Positions 18,224 to 26,239 of a DNA stretch of 27,306 bases are shown piece by piece. The notes below the pieces were generated by a model. It was given only the letters and a program-made list of their open reading frames with translations. It ran no database searches and had not been told where the DNA came from. The DNA is from a virus: the IMG/VR virus record IMGVR_UViG_3300020433_000037, positions 1 through 27,306 of that record. One strand, 5' to 3'. Each line of letters opens with the position of its first letter. Within the stretch, counting starts at the first letter, position 1. The translations under genes were made by a program, and so were the position numbers.

Positions 18224-18772
18224 ATGAAGAAATGTAAACAAGGCTACTATTATTGCTACACTGACAAGAAGTGTAAGAAGATTCCTACTGGGTATCGAAT
18301 CGGTTATGGTGGTTATCTCAGGAGAGACGACGAAAAAAATGGTAATGGCAAATCTAACGGAAGTTCTAACGGAAATGGGAATAATGGGAATGGTTCTGGA
18401 AATGGTAACGGTAGCTCTGGTGGTAATGGTGGTGGTAATGGCTCAGGCGGAGGCGGAGTAGGAGAAGATGTAGAAATCAGAACTGCAAATGGTGATTTAT
18501 ATGCAACTATCATCGACATCATGAGTAGTGACAATATGAAACCAACTCTTGACTCAAATGGCGTTTGGAATGGCACAAGAATTGAAGAGAAAGATCATGA
18601 ATATGAAATGATTCGTAGTCAGATGAAGACAACTAAAAAATCAGCAGAGCGTATACACAAGAAAGTTAAAAAGGGAGAGGGTAATATCAAAGCGTGGGTT
18701 CAATCAAAAATAACAAAGGCAACTGATTATTTGGATGGAGTTGCTGATTACTTAGATAATAAAGAAGAATAG
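18224..18772 (+). CDS. Cys- and Gly/Asn/Ser-rich protein between terminase subunits, function unknown
   Basis: A 182-residue protein in three parts. Residues 1-38 hold three cysteines (C4, C11, C17) in CKQGYYYCYTDKKCKKIPTG. Residues 39-80 are an extreme Gly/Asn/Ser linker encoded by GGTAATGG-like codons. Residues 81-182 are predicted helical and charged, ending in an amphipathic GNIKAWVQSKITKATDYL segment and a DYLDNKEE tail. I recall similar N- and C-terminal segments in proteins of marine T4-like phages but no assigned function. The gene lies between gp16 and gp17, which are adjacent in T4, so a packaging or head-associated role is possible. No enzymatic motif is visible. Confidence 0.8.
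   Translation: MKKCKQGYYYCYTDKKCKKIPTGYRIGYGGYLRRDDEKNGNGKSNGSSNGNGNNGNGSGNGNGSSGGNGGGNGSGGGGVGEDVEIRTANGDLYATIIDIMSSDNMKPTLDSNGVWNGTRIEEKDHEYEMIRSQMKTTKKSAERIHKKVKKGEGNIKAWVQSKITKATDYLDGVADYLDNKEE
18340..18465 (+). repeat. Low-complexity Gly/Asn/Ser linker coding tract
   Basis: Repeated GGTAATGG, GGAAATGG and GGTTCTGG units encode residues 39-80 of the 182-residue protein. The tract is visibly richer in G than the rest of the window. Such tracts are prone to length change by slippage. Confidence 0.8.
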
Positions 18773-18775
18773 ATT

Positions 18776-20422
18776 ATGGTTGATAATGTATACCTTGGCA
18801 ATCCGAATCTAAAAAAAGCAAACACCTCAATTAATTTTACTCAAGATCAAATACTTGAGTTTGTGAGGTGTAAGGAAGATCCTGTTTATTTTGCAAAAAG
18901 ATATATCAAAATTGTTTCTCTTGATGAGGGATTAGTTCCTTTTAATCTATACCCTTTCCAAGAAAAATTAGTACGTAACTTTCATGAAAACAGATTTAAT
19001 ATCTGCAAGATGCCAAGACAGACTGGTAAATCTACTACTGTGGTATCTTATCTTTTACACTATGCGGTATTCAATGACAACGTTAATATAGGTATTCTTG
19101 CGAACAAAGCAAAGATTGCAATGGATCTACTTGGTAGATTACAGACTGCGTATGAAAATTTACCAAGATGGATGCAGCAAGGTATCATCGCTTGGAACAA
19201 AGGTTCATTAGAATTAGAAAATGGTTCAAAGATATTAGCAGCATCTACATCTGCATCTGCTGTTCGTGGTATGTCATTCAACATACTATTCTTGGACGAA
19301 TTTGCTTTCGTACCGAATCACGTTGCAGATGATTTCTTTGCATCTGTTTATCCTACTATTTCATCTGGTACACAAACAAAAGTGATTATCGTATCCACGC
19401 CTCGTGGTATGAATCACTTTTATCGAATGTGGCATGATTCAGAAAAAGGTAAGAATGACTATATTCCGACTGATGTTCATTGGTCAGAGGTACCTGGTCG
19501 TGATGAAGAGTGGAGATTGCAAACTATTGCAAACACATCAGAGCAACAGTTCAAGGTTGAGTTTGAATGTGAGTTCTTAGGTTCTGTTAATACTTTAATT
19601 AATCCTGCTGTATTGAGGAATATGGTATATGACAATCCGATTACCAAAAATGCAGGACTTGACATATACGAAAGACCAGAAAAAGAACATAATTATATTC
19701 TGACTGTTGATGTAGCAAGAGGACTTGGTAATGATTACTCAGCGTTTATTGTTTTTGATGTCACTCAGTTTCCATATAAGGTTGTCGCAAAGTATCGAAA
19801 CAATGAAATTAAACCGATGCTCTTTCCAAATGTGATACTTGATGTTGCGAAGGGATATAATAATGCATACTTATTAGTTGAAGTCAATGATATCGGTGAC
19901 CAAGTTGCAAGTATACTTCAATATGACTTAGAGTATGAAAATTTACTGATGGCATCAATGAGAGGGCGTAATGGTCAGATAGTTGGTCAAGGTTTTTCAG
20001 GAAAGAAGACTCAGTTAGGTGTAAGAACAACCGCTGCTGTGAAGAAACTTGGTTGTAGTAATTTGAAAACGATGATTGAGGATAATAAGTTGTTAACTTG
20101 TGATTATGAAATCATATCTGAACTGACTACATTTGCTCAGAAGCATAACTCATTTGAAGCAGAAGAGGGATGTAATGATGACTTAGCGATGTGTTTAGTG
20201 ATATTTGCTTGGTTAGTTGCACAAGACTATTTCAAAGAGATGACTGATAATGATATTCGAAAGAGAATATATGAAGAACAAAAAAATCAAATTGAACAGG
20301 ATATGGCACCATTTGGTTTTATCGCAGATGGTCTTGATGATGAGTCATTTGTCGATAAAGATGGAGAGAGATGGTATGCTGATGAATATGGAGACCGTTC
20401 ATACATGTGGGATTATATGTAG
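18776..20422 (+). CDS. gp17: Terminase large subunit gp17 (packaging ATPase-nuclease)
   Basis: Homologue of T4 gp17, the motor ATPase that pumps DNA into the prohead through the portal and the nuclease that cuts concatemers. It has 548 residues (T4 610). The ATPase domain shows Walker A MPRQTGKS (residues 79-86), Walker B ILFLDE (170-175, with D174 and E175) and the coupling motif VSTPRG (206-211). The RNase H-like nuclease domain shows TVDVARG with D312, LLVEVND with E369, and GCNDDLAM with D468/D469, giving the expected three acidic residues. The gene is intact, with no intron or homing endonuclease insertion. Its start is three bases after the upstream stop, and its TAG overlaps the GTG of the next gene. 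Confidence 0.97.
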   Translation: MVDNVYLGNPNLKKANTSINFTQDQILEFVRCKEDPVYFAKRYIKIVSLDEGLVPFNLYPFQEKLVRNFHENRFNICKMPRQTGKSTTVVSYLLHYAVFNDNVNIGILANKAKIAMDLLGRLQTAYENLPRWMQQGIIAWNKGSLELENGSKILAASTSASAVRGMSFNILFLDEFAFVPNHVADDFFASVYPTISSGTQTKVIIVSTPRGMNHFYRMWHDSEKGKNDYIPTDVHWSEVPGRDEEWRLQTIANTSEQQFKVEFECEFLGSVNTLINPAVLRNMVYDNPITKNAGLDIYERPEKEHNYILTVDVARGLGNDYSAFIVFDVTQFPYKVVAKYRNNEIKPMLFPNVILDVAKGYNNAYLLVEVNDIGDQVASILQYDLEYENLLMASMRGRNGQIVGQGFSGKKTQLGVRTTAAVKKLGCSNLKTMIEDNKLLTCDYEIISELTTFAQKHNSFEAEEGCNDDLAMCLVIFAWLVAQDYFKEMTDNDIRKRIYEEQKNQIEQDMAPFGFIADGLDDESFVDKDGERWYADEYGDRSYMWDYM

Positions 20423-20637
20423 TGGACATAGATGATCAATTTAAATTAGAACATCTCATATTTACTGAGAGAAAATGTCGTATCTGTGGAGTCGTTAAAA
20501 ATTTAACAACAGACTTTTATGTAAGTCGAAAGAATAGAACATTACTGTCTTCTTATTCATATGAATGTAAGGAGTGTACGAAGACAAGAATCAAATCAAA
20601 GAAGGCAAATAATCTTTGGCAGTATCCTGATTGGTAG
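20422..20637 (+). CDS. Small four-cysteine zinc-ribbon / HNH-like protein
   Basis: A 71-residue protein if it starts at GTG 20422, which shares one base with the gp17 stop (TAGTG). An alternative in-frame GTG at 20407 would add five residues and overlap gp17 by 16 bases. I prefer 20422 because of the short coupled overlap and the GGGA at 20409-20412. There is no ATG start. Two CxxC pairs, KCRIC (C19, C22) and ECKEC (C49, C52), could bind zinc in a treble-clef or ribbon fold such as precedes HNH nucleases. No complete HNH catalytic motif is visible. I recall similar small proteins downstream of gp17 in cyanophages, without known function. Confidence 0.75.
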   Translation: MDIDDQFKLEHLIFTERKCRICGVVKNLTTDFYVSRKNRTLLSSYSYECKECTKTRIKSKKANNLWQYPDW

Positions 20638-20657
20638 TTCGTGCATTGTTTCCCCAT

Positions 20658-20687
20658 TGAAAATACCCTTTTGAATAAATATTTTCA
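20658..20687 (+). repeat. 8-bp inverted repeat enclosing the gp18 late promoter
   Basis: TGAAAATA at 20658-20665 is the exact reverse complement of TATTTTCA at 20680-20687, with a 14-base loop. The right arm shares its first two bases with the end of the AATAAATA promoter. The stem is AT-rich and lacks the GC core and U-tract of an intrinsic terminator, so it is more likely chance or a weak leader structure. Confidence 0.5.
20674..20681 (+). promoter_or_regulatory. Late promoter AATAAATA upstream of gp18
   Basis: NATAAATA match in the widest intergenic gap of the window (20638-20710), ending 29 bases before the gp18 ATG. GGAG at 20701-20704 gives a strong ribosome binding site. Sheath protein is needed in many copies, which fits a dedicated late promoter. 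Confidence 0.65.
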
Positions 20688-20710
20688 GAACAAAAATGAC
20701 GGAGTAAGGG

Positions 20711-23440
20711 ATGGCATTAAATTTAGCATCTCCTGGTATTCTAGTAAGGGAAGTCGATTTAACTATTGGTAGAATCGATGGATCAACAGGTAAAGTCGGT
20801 GGTATAGTAGGACCATTTGAGAAAGGACCTGTTGATGTTCCTGTGACGATTACTGGTGAAAATGAATATGTTGATCAATTTGGAACACCACATAATACTG
20901 ATAAACAATATGAAACTTGGATGGTGGGTTCATCATACTTAGCATATGGTGGAGTTCTTAGTGTAATTAGAGCAGATGATGACGGTTTGAAAAACGGTAC
21001 CGATACTTCTGCATCTATTAAGATAAGGAGTTCAGACCATTATACTGAGTTGGGATATGACTTAAATCAATTAACAACTGCAACTGTCGCTGCAAAAAAT
21101 CCAGGTTCATGGTCAAATGGACTTAGAGTTGCCATTATAGATGGTGCAGCAGACCAAATACTAACTTTAAATGATGCAAATCTTATTAACGTAGGAGTTG
21201 CAGTTACACAGACAGTGCCAGCAAATACAACAGTGAATGTTGGTGCAGGTGCAACTTCAAATCTTACTGGATATTTTAAAGGTATTGTTACTGGTATTGG
21301 AACTACTGCAGGATTAGCAGAAAATCAGATTCAGGTCAAGGTGTTAAGTCATGTTAACGCCGCTGGAATTGAAACTGCAAGAGACTTCAATAGCACATAT
21401 AAGTTTGGAACAGTTAATGGAGATGGAAGTAGCACAATTGATTTTCCAAACACTGGTGCAGGAACAACTTCAGCAATCGTAACAAGAGGATTTGGAACTA
21501 ATTCCGGTGGTGTTATAGCAGCAGGTGTAGGAATTACAGCGTTCTTTAACACACAATCAGGGACACTTGATAATATAGGTAACGCAGTTTTAAGCGCAAC
21601 GGGAACAGCAATCGGTATTGATACTACAGGATTAGTCGCTAATGATTTACTTGGATCAGGTAAATTCTTACTTATTGATTCAGAAGTTATAAGTTTAACC
21701 GGTGCTGACTTGAATACTCCTGGTCAAATTACATTAAGCGGTGCTGCAGCTAGAGGAGTTGAACTTTCAACAGCAGCAGAACATAGTGATGGAGCAACAG
21801 TTAAGTTCTTAAAGAGAACTGCTGTTCCTAATGTCGGAACAGTTAAAACAGGGATTGGTACCCATGATACTACAATTGAAATTGCTGGTGGTACAGACCT
21901 AAAAACAATATTAAACTCAGGTGGTCTTATTGCTGTCGGAACTGAATTGCTATCAGTAAATACATTCCTGAATGGTAATTCAAGTCAAAAATCAGTTCAA
22001 TCAACAAAGAGTTGGTATGATGAACAGACTTATGCAGTAACAACTTCAACTAAAGGTGGAAGTGAAACTGTAGTTACTGCAAAATGGAATGAAATTGCTG
22101 ATGCACCTGGTACTTCAGAGTTCGCAGCAACAAGAGGTGGAAGATTTGATGAAGTACACGTCGTGGTTATTGACGCAAAGGGAACTGTCACTGGAAATGC
22201 TGGAACAATTCTAGAGAAGCATCTCAATCTATCAAAAGCAAAAGATGGAGTATTCTCAGTAGGTTCACCATCATATTGGAGACAATACCTCTATACAAAT
22301 TCAGAAAATCTATTTGGACTTTCTGGAAGTAACATTGGTCTAACAACAACTGGATTTACCGGTGCTAACTTTACTGAAGCCACAAATGGTGGATGGGATC
22401 AGGATGCTGAAGGTATTATATTCAATGCTTCAGGAAAACAAGATCTTGTTCTAACAGGTGGTAAAAACTACGGTGGAAAAGACAATTTAACAGATGCTGG
22501 TTCATTAGACTCAGGGTTAGATGATTTAATCAGTGGTTATGGTAAATTTGAGAATGACACAACAGTAAATGTTGATTTCCTCCTAATGGGTTCTGGTAAG
22601 TATGGTCGTGATTCAACAAGAGCACTTGCTGAAAAACTTATTACAGTTGCTGAGTTAAGACAAGATGCAGTTGCATTCATATCTCCACATAGAGGAGCGA
22701 TGATTACAGATACATCTTCTGATACAGCAGATACAATTTTAAGTGATTCAGACATCACCGATAATGTAGTTGAGTTTTATGACACAATATCATCAACTAC
22801 CTTCGCAGTATTTGACAGTGGGTACAAATACATGTATGATAGGTTTAATAACACCTTCAGATATGTTCCATTAAATGGAGATATCGCTGGAACCTGCGCA
22901 AGGAATGATATAAATGATTTCCCTTGGTTCTCACCAGCAGGTACTGATAGAGGTTCAATCCTAAACGCAGTTAAGTTACCATACAATCCTACAAAAATAC
23001 AGAGAGATAAACTTTATTCAAACAGAATAAATCCAGTTATATTCTCACCTGGCGCAGGTATTGTATTATTCGGTGATAAGACTGGATTTGCAAAAGCATC
23101 TGCATTTGATCGTATTAACGTTCGCAGACTATTCATATTCCTTGAGAATGGAATATCTGCAGCGGCAAAAGATCAATTATTTGAATTTAATGATGAAATC
23201 ACAAGGGCAAACTTTGTGAATATTGTTGAACCTTTCTTACGCGATGTTCAATCCAAGAGAGGTATTCAAGATTATGTCGTCATTTGCGATGAAACAAATA
23301 ACACTGCTGCTGTTATAGATAACAATGAATTCATAGCAGACATCTTTGTTAAACCTGCAAGATCAATTAACTTCATTGGTCTTACATTCGTCGCCACAAG
23401 AACTGGCGTATCATTTGAAGAAGTGATCGGTTCCGTTTAA
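20711..23440 (+). CDS. gp18: Contractile tail sheath protein gp18
   Basis: Homologue of T4 gp18, the sheath subunit that contracts to drive the tube through the host envelope. The N-terminus LASPGILVREVDLT (residues 5-18) and the C-terminal domain (TRANFVNIVEPFLRDVQSKR, then GIQDYVVICDETNN and FVKPARSINFIGLTFVATRT) are hallmark sheath segments. The protein has 909 residues against 659 in T4. The excess lies in the middle, in the surface-exposed part. It includes an LLIDSEVISL...ARG...AEHSDG module (about residues 317-368) similar to segments in the gp7-position and giant proteins, and a second partial copy (IAVGTELLSV) after it. It has its own late promoter and a good ribosome binding site. 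Confidence 0.96.
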   Translation: MALNLASPGILVREVDLTIGRIDGSTGKVGGIVGPFEKGPVDVPVTITGENEYVDQFGTPHNTDKQYETWMVGSSYLAYGGVLSVIRADDDGLKNGTDTSASIKIRSSDHYTELGYDLNQLTTATVAAKNPGSWSNGLRVAIIDGAADQILTLNDANLINVGVAVTQTVPANTTVNVGAGATSNLTGYFKGIVTGIGTTAGLAENQIQVKVLSHVNAAGIETARDFNSTYKFGTVNGDGSSTIDFPNTGAGTTSAIVTRGFGTNSGGVIAAGVGITAFFNTQSGTLDNIGNAVLSATGTAIGIDTTGLVANDLLGSGKFLLIDSEVISLTGADLNTPGQITLSGAAARGVELSTAAEHSDGATVKFLKRTAVPNVGTVKTGIGTHDTTIEIAGGTDLKTILNSGGLIAVGTELLSVNTFLNGNSSQKSVQSTKSWYDEQTYAVTTSTKGGSETVVTAKWNEIADAPGTSEFAATRGGRFDEVHVVVIDAKGTVTGNAGTILEKHLNLSKAKDGVFSVGSPSYWRQYLYTNSENLFGLSGSNIGLTTTGFTGANFTEATNGGWDQDAEGIIFNASGKQDLVLTGGKNYGGKDNLTDAGSLDSGLDDLISGYGKFENDTTVNVDFLLMGSGKYGRDSTRALAEKLITVAELRQDAVAFISPHRGAMITDTSSDTADTILSDSDITDNVVEFYDTISSTTFAVFDSGYKYMYDRFNNTFRYVPLNGDIAGTCARNDINDFPWFSPAGTDRGSILNAVKLPYNPTKIQRDKLYSNRINPVIFSPGAGIVLFGDKTGFAKASAFDRINVRRLFIFLENGISAAAKDQLFEFNDEITRANFVNIVEPFLRDVQSKRGIQDYVVICDETNNTAAVIDNNEFIADIFVKPARSINFIGLTFVATRTGVSFEEVIGSV

Positions 23441-23460
23441 TAAAGTAGAGGTTTTCAATT

Positions 23461-24054
23461 ATGCCATCCCGTCAACAAATTAACACTATTCCTCTCAGGA
23501 AGATTAGTGATTTCAAAAGCAAATTAACTGGTGGAGGTGCTAGACCGAATCTCTTTGAGGTAGAGTTAGCATTTCCAGATGCGGTTGCAATCGCAAACGA
23601 TGTTTTACAAAAATCAAGGTTTCTTGTAAAGGCAGCTGCTTTACCAGCATCAACCATTGCCCCAGTCGAAATACCATTCAGAGGTCGTATTTTAAAAGTA
23701 GCAGGTGATAGAACATTCGAAACATGGACTATTACAGTTATTAACGACACTGACTTCGTAATTCGTTCAGCGATGGAAAAATGGATGAACGTTATTAACA
23801 AGTTAGATGATGCCACAGGATTAACTGATCCAGATGCATACCATAAAGATGCATTTGTTCATCAATTAGATCGTGATGGTTCAATACTTCGTTCATACAA
23901 ATTCTGGGACATTTTCCCAACTAATATTTCAACAATTGATCTAAGTTACGAAACAACAGATACGATTGAAGAATTTACCGTAGAGATGCAAGTTCACTGG
24001 TGGGAAGCCTTCAAGGGAACTAGTCCTTCTGCTGGTGGTGAAAATATCAGATAA
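23461..24054 (+). CDS. gp19: Tail tube protein gp19
   Basis: Homologue of T4 gp19, whose hexameric rings stack to form the inner tube through which DNA passes. It has 197 residues (T4 163). Family-typical segments are ISDFKSKLTGGGARPNLFEV (residues 15-34), IPFRGRILKVAGDRTFETWT, a VINDTDFVIRSAMEKWMN stretch and the C-terminal EMQVHWWEAF. AGAGG at 23447-23451 is the probable ribosome binding site. The gene follows gp18 after 20 bases with no promoter of its own visible, and its TAA is embedded in the promoter for gp20. Confidence 0.96.
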   Translation: MPSRQQINTIPLRKISDFKSKLTGGGARPNLFEVELAFPDAVAIANDVLQKSRFLVKAAALPASTIAPVEIPFRGRILKVAGDRTFETWTITVINDTDFVIRSAMEKWMNVINKLDDATGLTDPDAYHKDAFVHQLDRDGSILRSYKFWDIFPTNISTIDLSYETTDTIEEFTVEMQVHWWEAFKGTSPSAGGENIR

Positions 24055-24057
24055 ATA
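24050..24057 (+). promoter_or_regulatory. Late promoter GATAAATA upstream of gp20
   Basis: NATAAATA octamer that contains the gp19 stop codon (TAA 24052-24054). It ends 24 bases before the gp20 ATG. No clear Shine-Dalgarno sequence lies in the short leader. Confidence 0.6.
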
Positions 24058-24081
24058 ATAAAATACTAGTTAAATTATAAT

Positions 24082-25740
24082 ATGGCAAGACTTTTTGGGT
24101 TCTCCGTTGAAGATAAAGATAAGACACCGCCCTCGGTAGTCTCACCCGTTCCTCAAAATAATGAGGACGGGTCTGACTATTATATACAGAGTGGTTTTTA
24201 TGGTCAATACGTTGACATAGAAGGTGTTTATAAGAATGAACACGATTTAATCAGAAGATATAGGGAAATGGCAAATCACCCTGAGTGTGATAGTGCCATA
24301 GAAGATGTTGTTAATGAAGCAATAGTGAGTGATTTATATGACTCACCTGTTGAAATTGAATTATCAAACTTAAATGCAAGTGATAAATTAAAATCAATTG
24401 TAAGACAAGAATTTAAAACTATAAAAGAGATATTAGATTTTGATCGAAAAGCACATGAGATATTCCGTAATTGGTATATTGATGGTAAGTTAGCATATCT
24501 AAAAGTTATAGACCAGAAAAAACCTGAAGAGGGTTTACAGGATATTCGTTATATTGATTCACTCAAGATTAGATATATTCGTAAAGAGAAAAAAGATAAA
24601 GGTGATCCTTATGTTAAAGTCAATAATAGACAGAACGAAGAAAATGTAGTTACACCTGAATTAGAAGAATATTATATTTACACTCCTGCACCAAATTATC
24701 CGACAACAATGATGTCAAGTGCTGGTGGAAATAAAGGTATTAAAATTGCAAAAGATGCAGTTACTTATTGTACATCAGGATTGATTGATAGAAATCGTGG
24801 AAACGTTTTGTCTTATATGCATAAAGCAATCAAGGCATTAAATCAATTAAGAATGATTGAGGATAGTCTTGTCATCTATCGTTTATCAAGAGCACCAGAA
24901 AGAAGAATATTTTATATTGATGTTGGTAATCTACCAAAAGTAAAAGCAGAACAATACCTTAAAGAGGTAATGAATCGCTATCGTAATAAGTTAGTTTACA
25001 ATGCACAAACTGGTGAAGTTCGTGATGATCGTAAATTCATGAGTATGATGGAAGATTTTTGGTTACCAAGAAGAGAAGGTGGTCGTGGAACAGAAATTAC
25101 TACGTTACCTGGCGGTCAAAATCTCGGTGAATTATCTGATATTGAATACTTTCAGAAAAAATTATATCGTGCACTGAATGTTCCTGAGTCACGTATTGCA
25201 TCTGATGGTGGATTTAACTTGGGAAGATCATCTGAAATCTTGAGAGATGAACTTAAGTTCACTAAATTTGTAGGACGTTTAAGAAAGAGATTTGCTCAAT
25301 TCTTTAATGACTTATTGAAGACACAACTTATCTTAAAAAATGTTGTAACTCCTGAAGATTGGGAGAAGATGAGAGAGCATATTCAGTATGATTTCTTATA
25401 TGATAATCAATTCTCAGAACTTAAAGAATCTGAATTAATGAATGAAAGATTAGCAACACTTGCAACAATCGAACCTTACATTGGTAAGTACTATTCAAAT
25501 GATTTTGTAAGAAGAAAAATCTTACGTCAAACAGATAGTGAAATTATCGAAATTGATGATCAGATAGAGCAGGAAATTAAAGATGGAATTATACCTGATC
25601 CAAATGCAGTTGATCCAATTACTGGAGAACCATTAGCACAAGGTGATTTAGGTGATATTCCACAAGAACCAGATTTAGAAAAAGATGCTGCGATAACTGA
25701 TGCACAGTTAGGTAAAGATACCAAATCGGCAGAGATATAA
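24082..25740 (+). CDS. gp20: Portal vertex protein gp20
   Basis: Homologue of T4 gp20, the dodecameric portal that starts prohead assembly, anchors the terminase and later joins the neck. It has 552 residues (T4 524). Family landmarks are DYYIQSGFYGQYVDIEG (residues 33-49), REMANHPECDSAIEDVVNEA, RAPERRIFYIDVGNLPK and GGQNLGELSDIEYFQKKLYR, followed by LNVPESRI. The C-terminal tail is acidic and Pro-rich. The gp20 gene is the classic marker for marine T4-like phage diversity. The stop codon is embedded in the next late promoter. Confidence 0.97.
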   Translation: MARLFGFSVEDKDKTPPSVVSPVPQNNEDGSDYYIQSGFYGQYVDIEGVYKNEHDLIRRYREMANHPECDSAIEDVVNEAIVSDLYDSPVEIELSNLNASDKLKSIVRQEFKTIKEILDFDRKAHEIFRNWYIDGKLAYLKVIDQKKPEEGLQDIRYIDSLKIRYIRKEKKDKGDPYVKVNNRQNEENVVTPELEEYYIYTPAPNYPTTMMSSAGGNKGIKIAKDAVTYCTSGLIDRNRGNVLSYMHKAIKALNQLRMIEDSLVIYRLSRAPERRIFYIDVGNLPKVKAEQYLKEVMNRYRNKLVYNAQTGEVRDDRKFMSMMEDFWLPRREGGRGTEITTLPGGQNLGELSDIEYFQKKLYRALNVPESRIASDGGFNLGRSSEILRDELKFTKFVGRLRKRFAQFFNDLLKTQLILKNVVTPEDWEKMREHIQYDFLYDNQFSELKESELMNERLATLATIEPYIGKYYSNDFVRRKILRQTDSEIIEIDDQIEQEIKDGIIPDPNAVDPITGEPLAQGDLGDIPQEPDLEKDAAITDAQLGKDTKSAEI

Positions 25741-25743
25741 ATA
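25736..25743 (+). promoter_or_regulatory. Late promoter TATAAATA upstream of the gp67-like gene
   Basis: Perfect T4 late consensus containing the gp20 stop codon (TAA 25738-25740). It ends 24 bases before the ATG at 25768 and could drive the prohead core gene, the 91-residue gene and protease gp21. Confidence 0.7.
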
Positions 25744-25767
25744 ATTTATAACATTATATTGAATTAA

Positions 25768-25956
25768 ATGGAAGAAATTGTAGATTTGATAGTCACTGAC
25801 TCATCTCCGAGTGATATTAGTGATAAAATTAAAGATGTATTATTAGCAAAATCTGCTGAAAGAATTGAAGCAGAACGTTCTAATGTAGGTGCATCAATGT
25901 TTGATGATAGTGAAGTTGATGAAGTTGAACCTGAAGAAATACCTGAGGAGGAATAA
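25768..25956 (+). CDS. gp67: Prohead core protein, gp67-like
   Basis: A 62-residue acidic protein in the exact place of T4 gene 67, between portal gp20 and the protease. T4 gp67 (80 residues) is an internal scaffold-core protein cleaved to small peptides during head maturation. This protein shares the layout: a helical N-terminal half (EEIVDLIVTD, DKIKDVLLAKSAERIEAERS) and a highly acidic tail (VDEVEPEEIPEEE). IPE near the end fits the (I/L)xE motif cut by T4-type prohead proteases. Sequence similarity alone would be weak; the call leans on position and composition. The stop overlaps the next ATG (TAATG). Confidence 0.75.
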   Translation: MEEIVDLIVTDSSPSDISDKIKDVLLAKSAERIEAERSNVGASMFDDSEVDEVEPEEIPEEE

Positions 25957-26231
25957 TGCTAATCAATGTAAAAGGGGAACAAGCAAACGTACCAAATACA
26001 GTAGGTGCCGCATCTAGTTTCAGTGAAGCAAGAACTGTTTTACTTGTAAACAATGGTGCAACTGCCAGACTTGTTACTGTTGCTTCAGAAAATATTAATT
26101 CTGCTACCATAGGTTCCTTTACAATGCTAGGAAATACAACACAGATTATTGAGAAAAATAATACAGATGTTGTATATGTTGATGCTGGTGCAACTCTAAA
26201 AGGCACAAAAGTAGGATATTCAATTAGTTAA
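25956..26231 (+). CDS. Small beta-rich protein in the gp68 position, function unknown
   Basis: A 91-residue protein with coupled start (TAATG; GAGGAGG at 25945-25951 as ribosome binding site). Alternating hydrophobic residues (RTVLLVNNGATARLVTVASE, then IGSFTMLGNTTQIIEKNNTD and VVYVDAG) suggest a small all-beta fold. T4 has gene 68 (prohead core, 141 residues, helical and charged) here, and this sequence does not look like gp68. A beta fold between core and protease genes could be a head decoration or other virion protein, but nothing in the sequence proves it. Confidence 0.75.
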   Translation: MLINVKGEQANVPNTVGAASSFSEARTVLLVNNGATARLVTVASENINSATIGSFTMLGNTTQIIEKNNTDVVYVDAGATLKGTKVGYSIS

Positions 26232-26239
26232 GTAGAATC

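Noticed and set aside
18776-20422. Intron, homing endonuclease or frameshift in the terminase gene
   Set aside because: All ATPase and nuclease motifs occur in order in one frame with normal spacing.
23472-23816. Minus-strand open frame of 114 codons opposite gp19
   Set aside because: It overlaps the well-conserved tail tube gene, and all genes in this block run on the plus strand.
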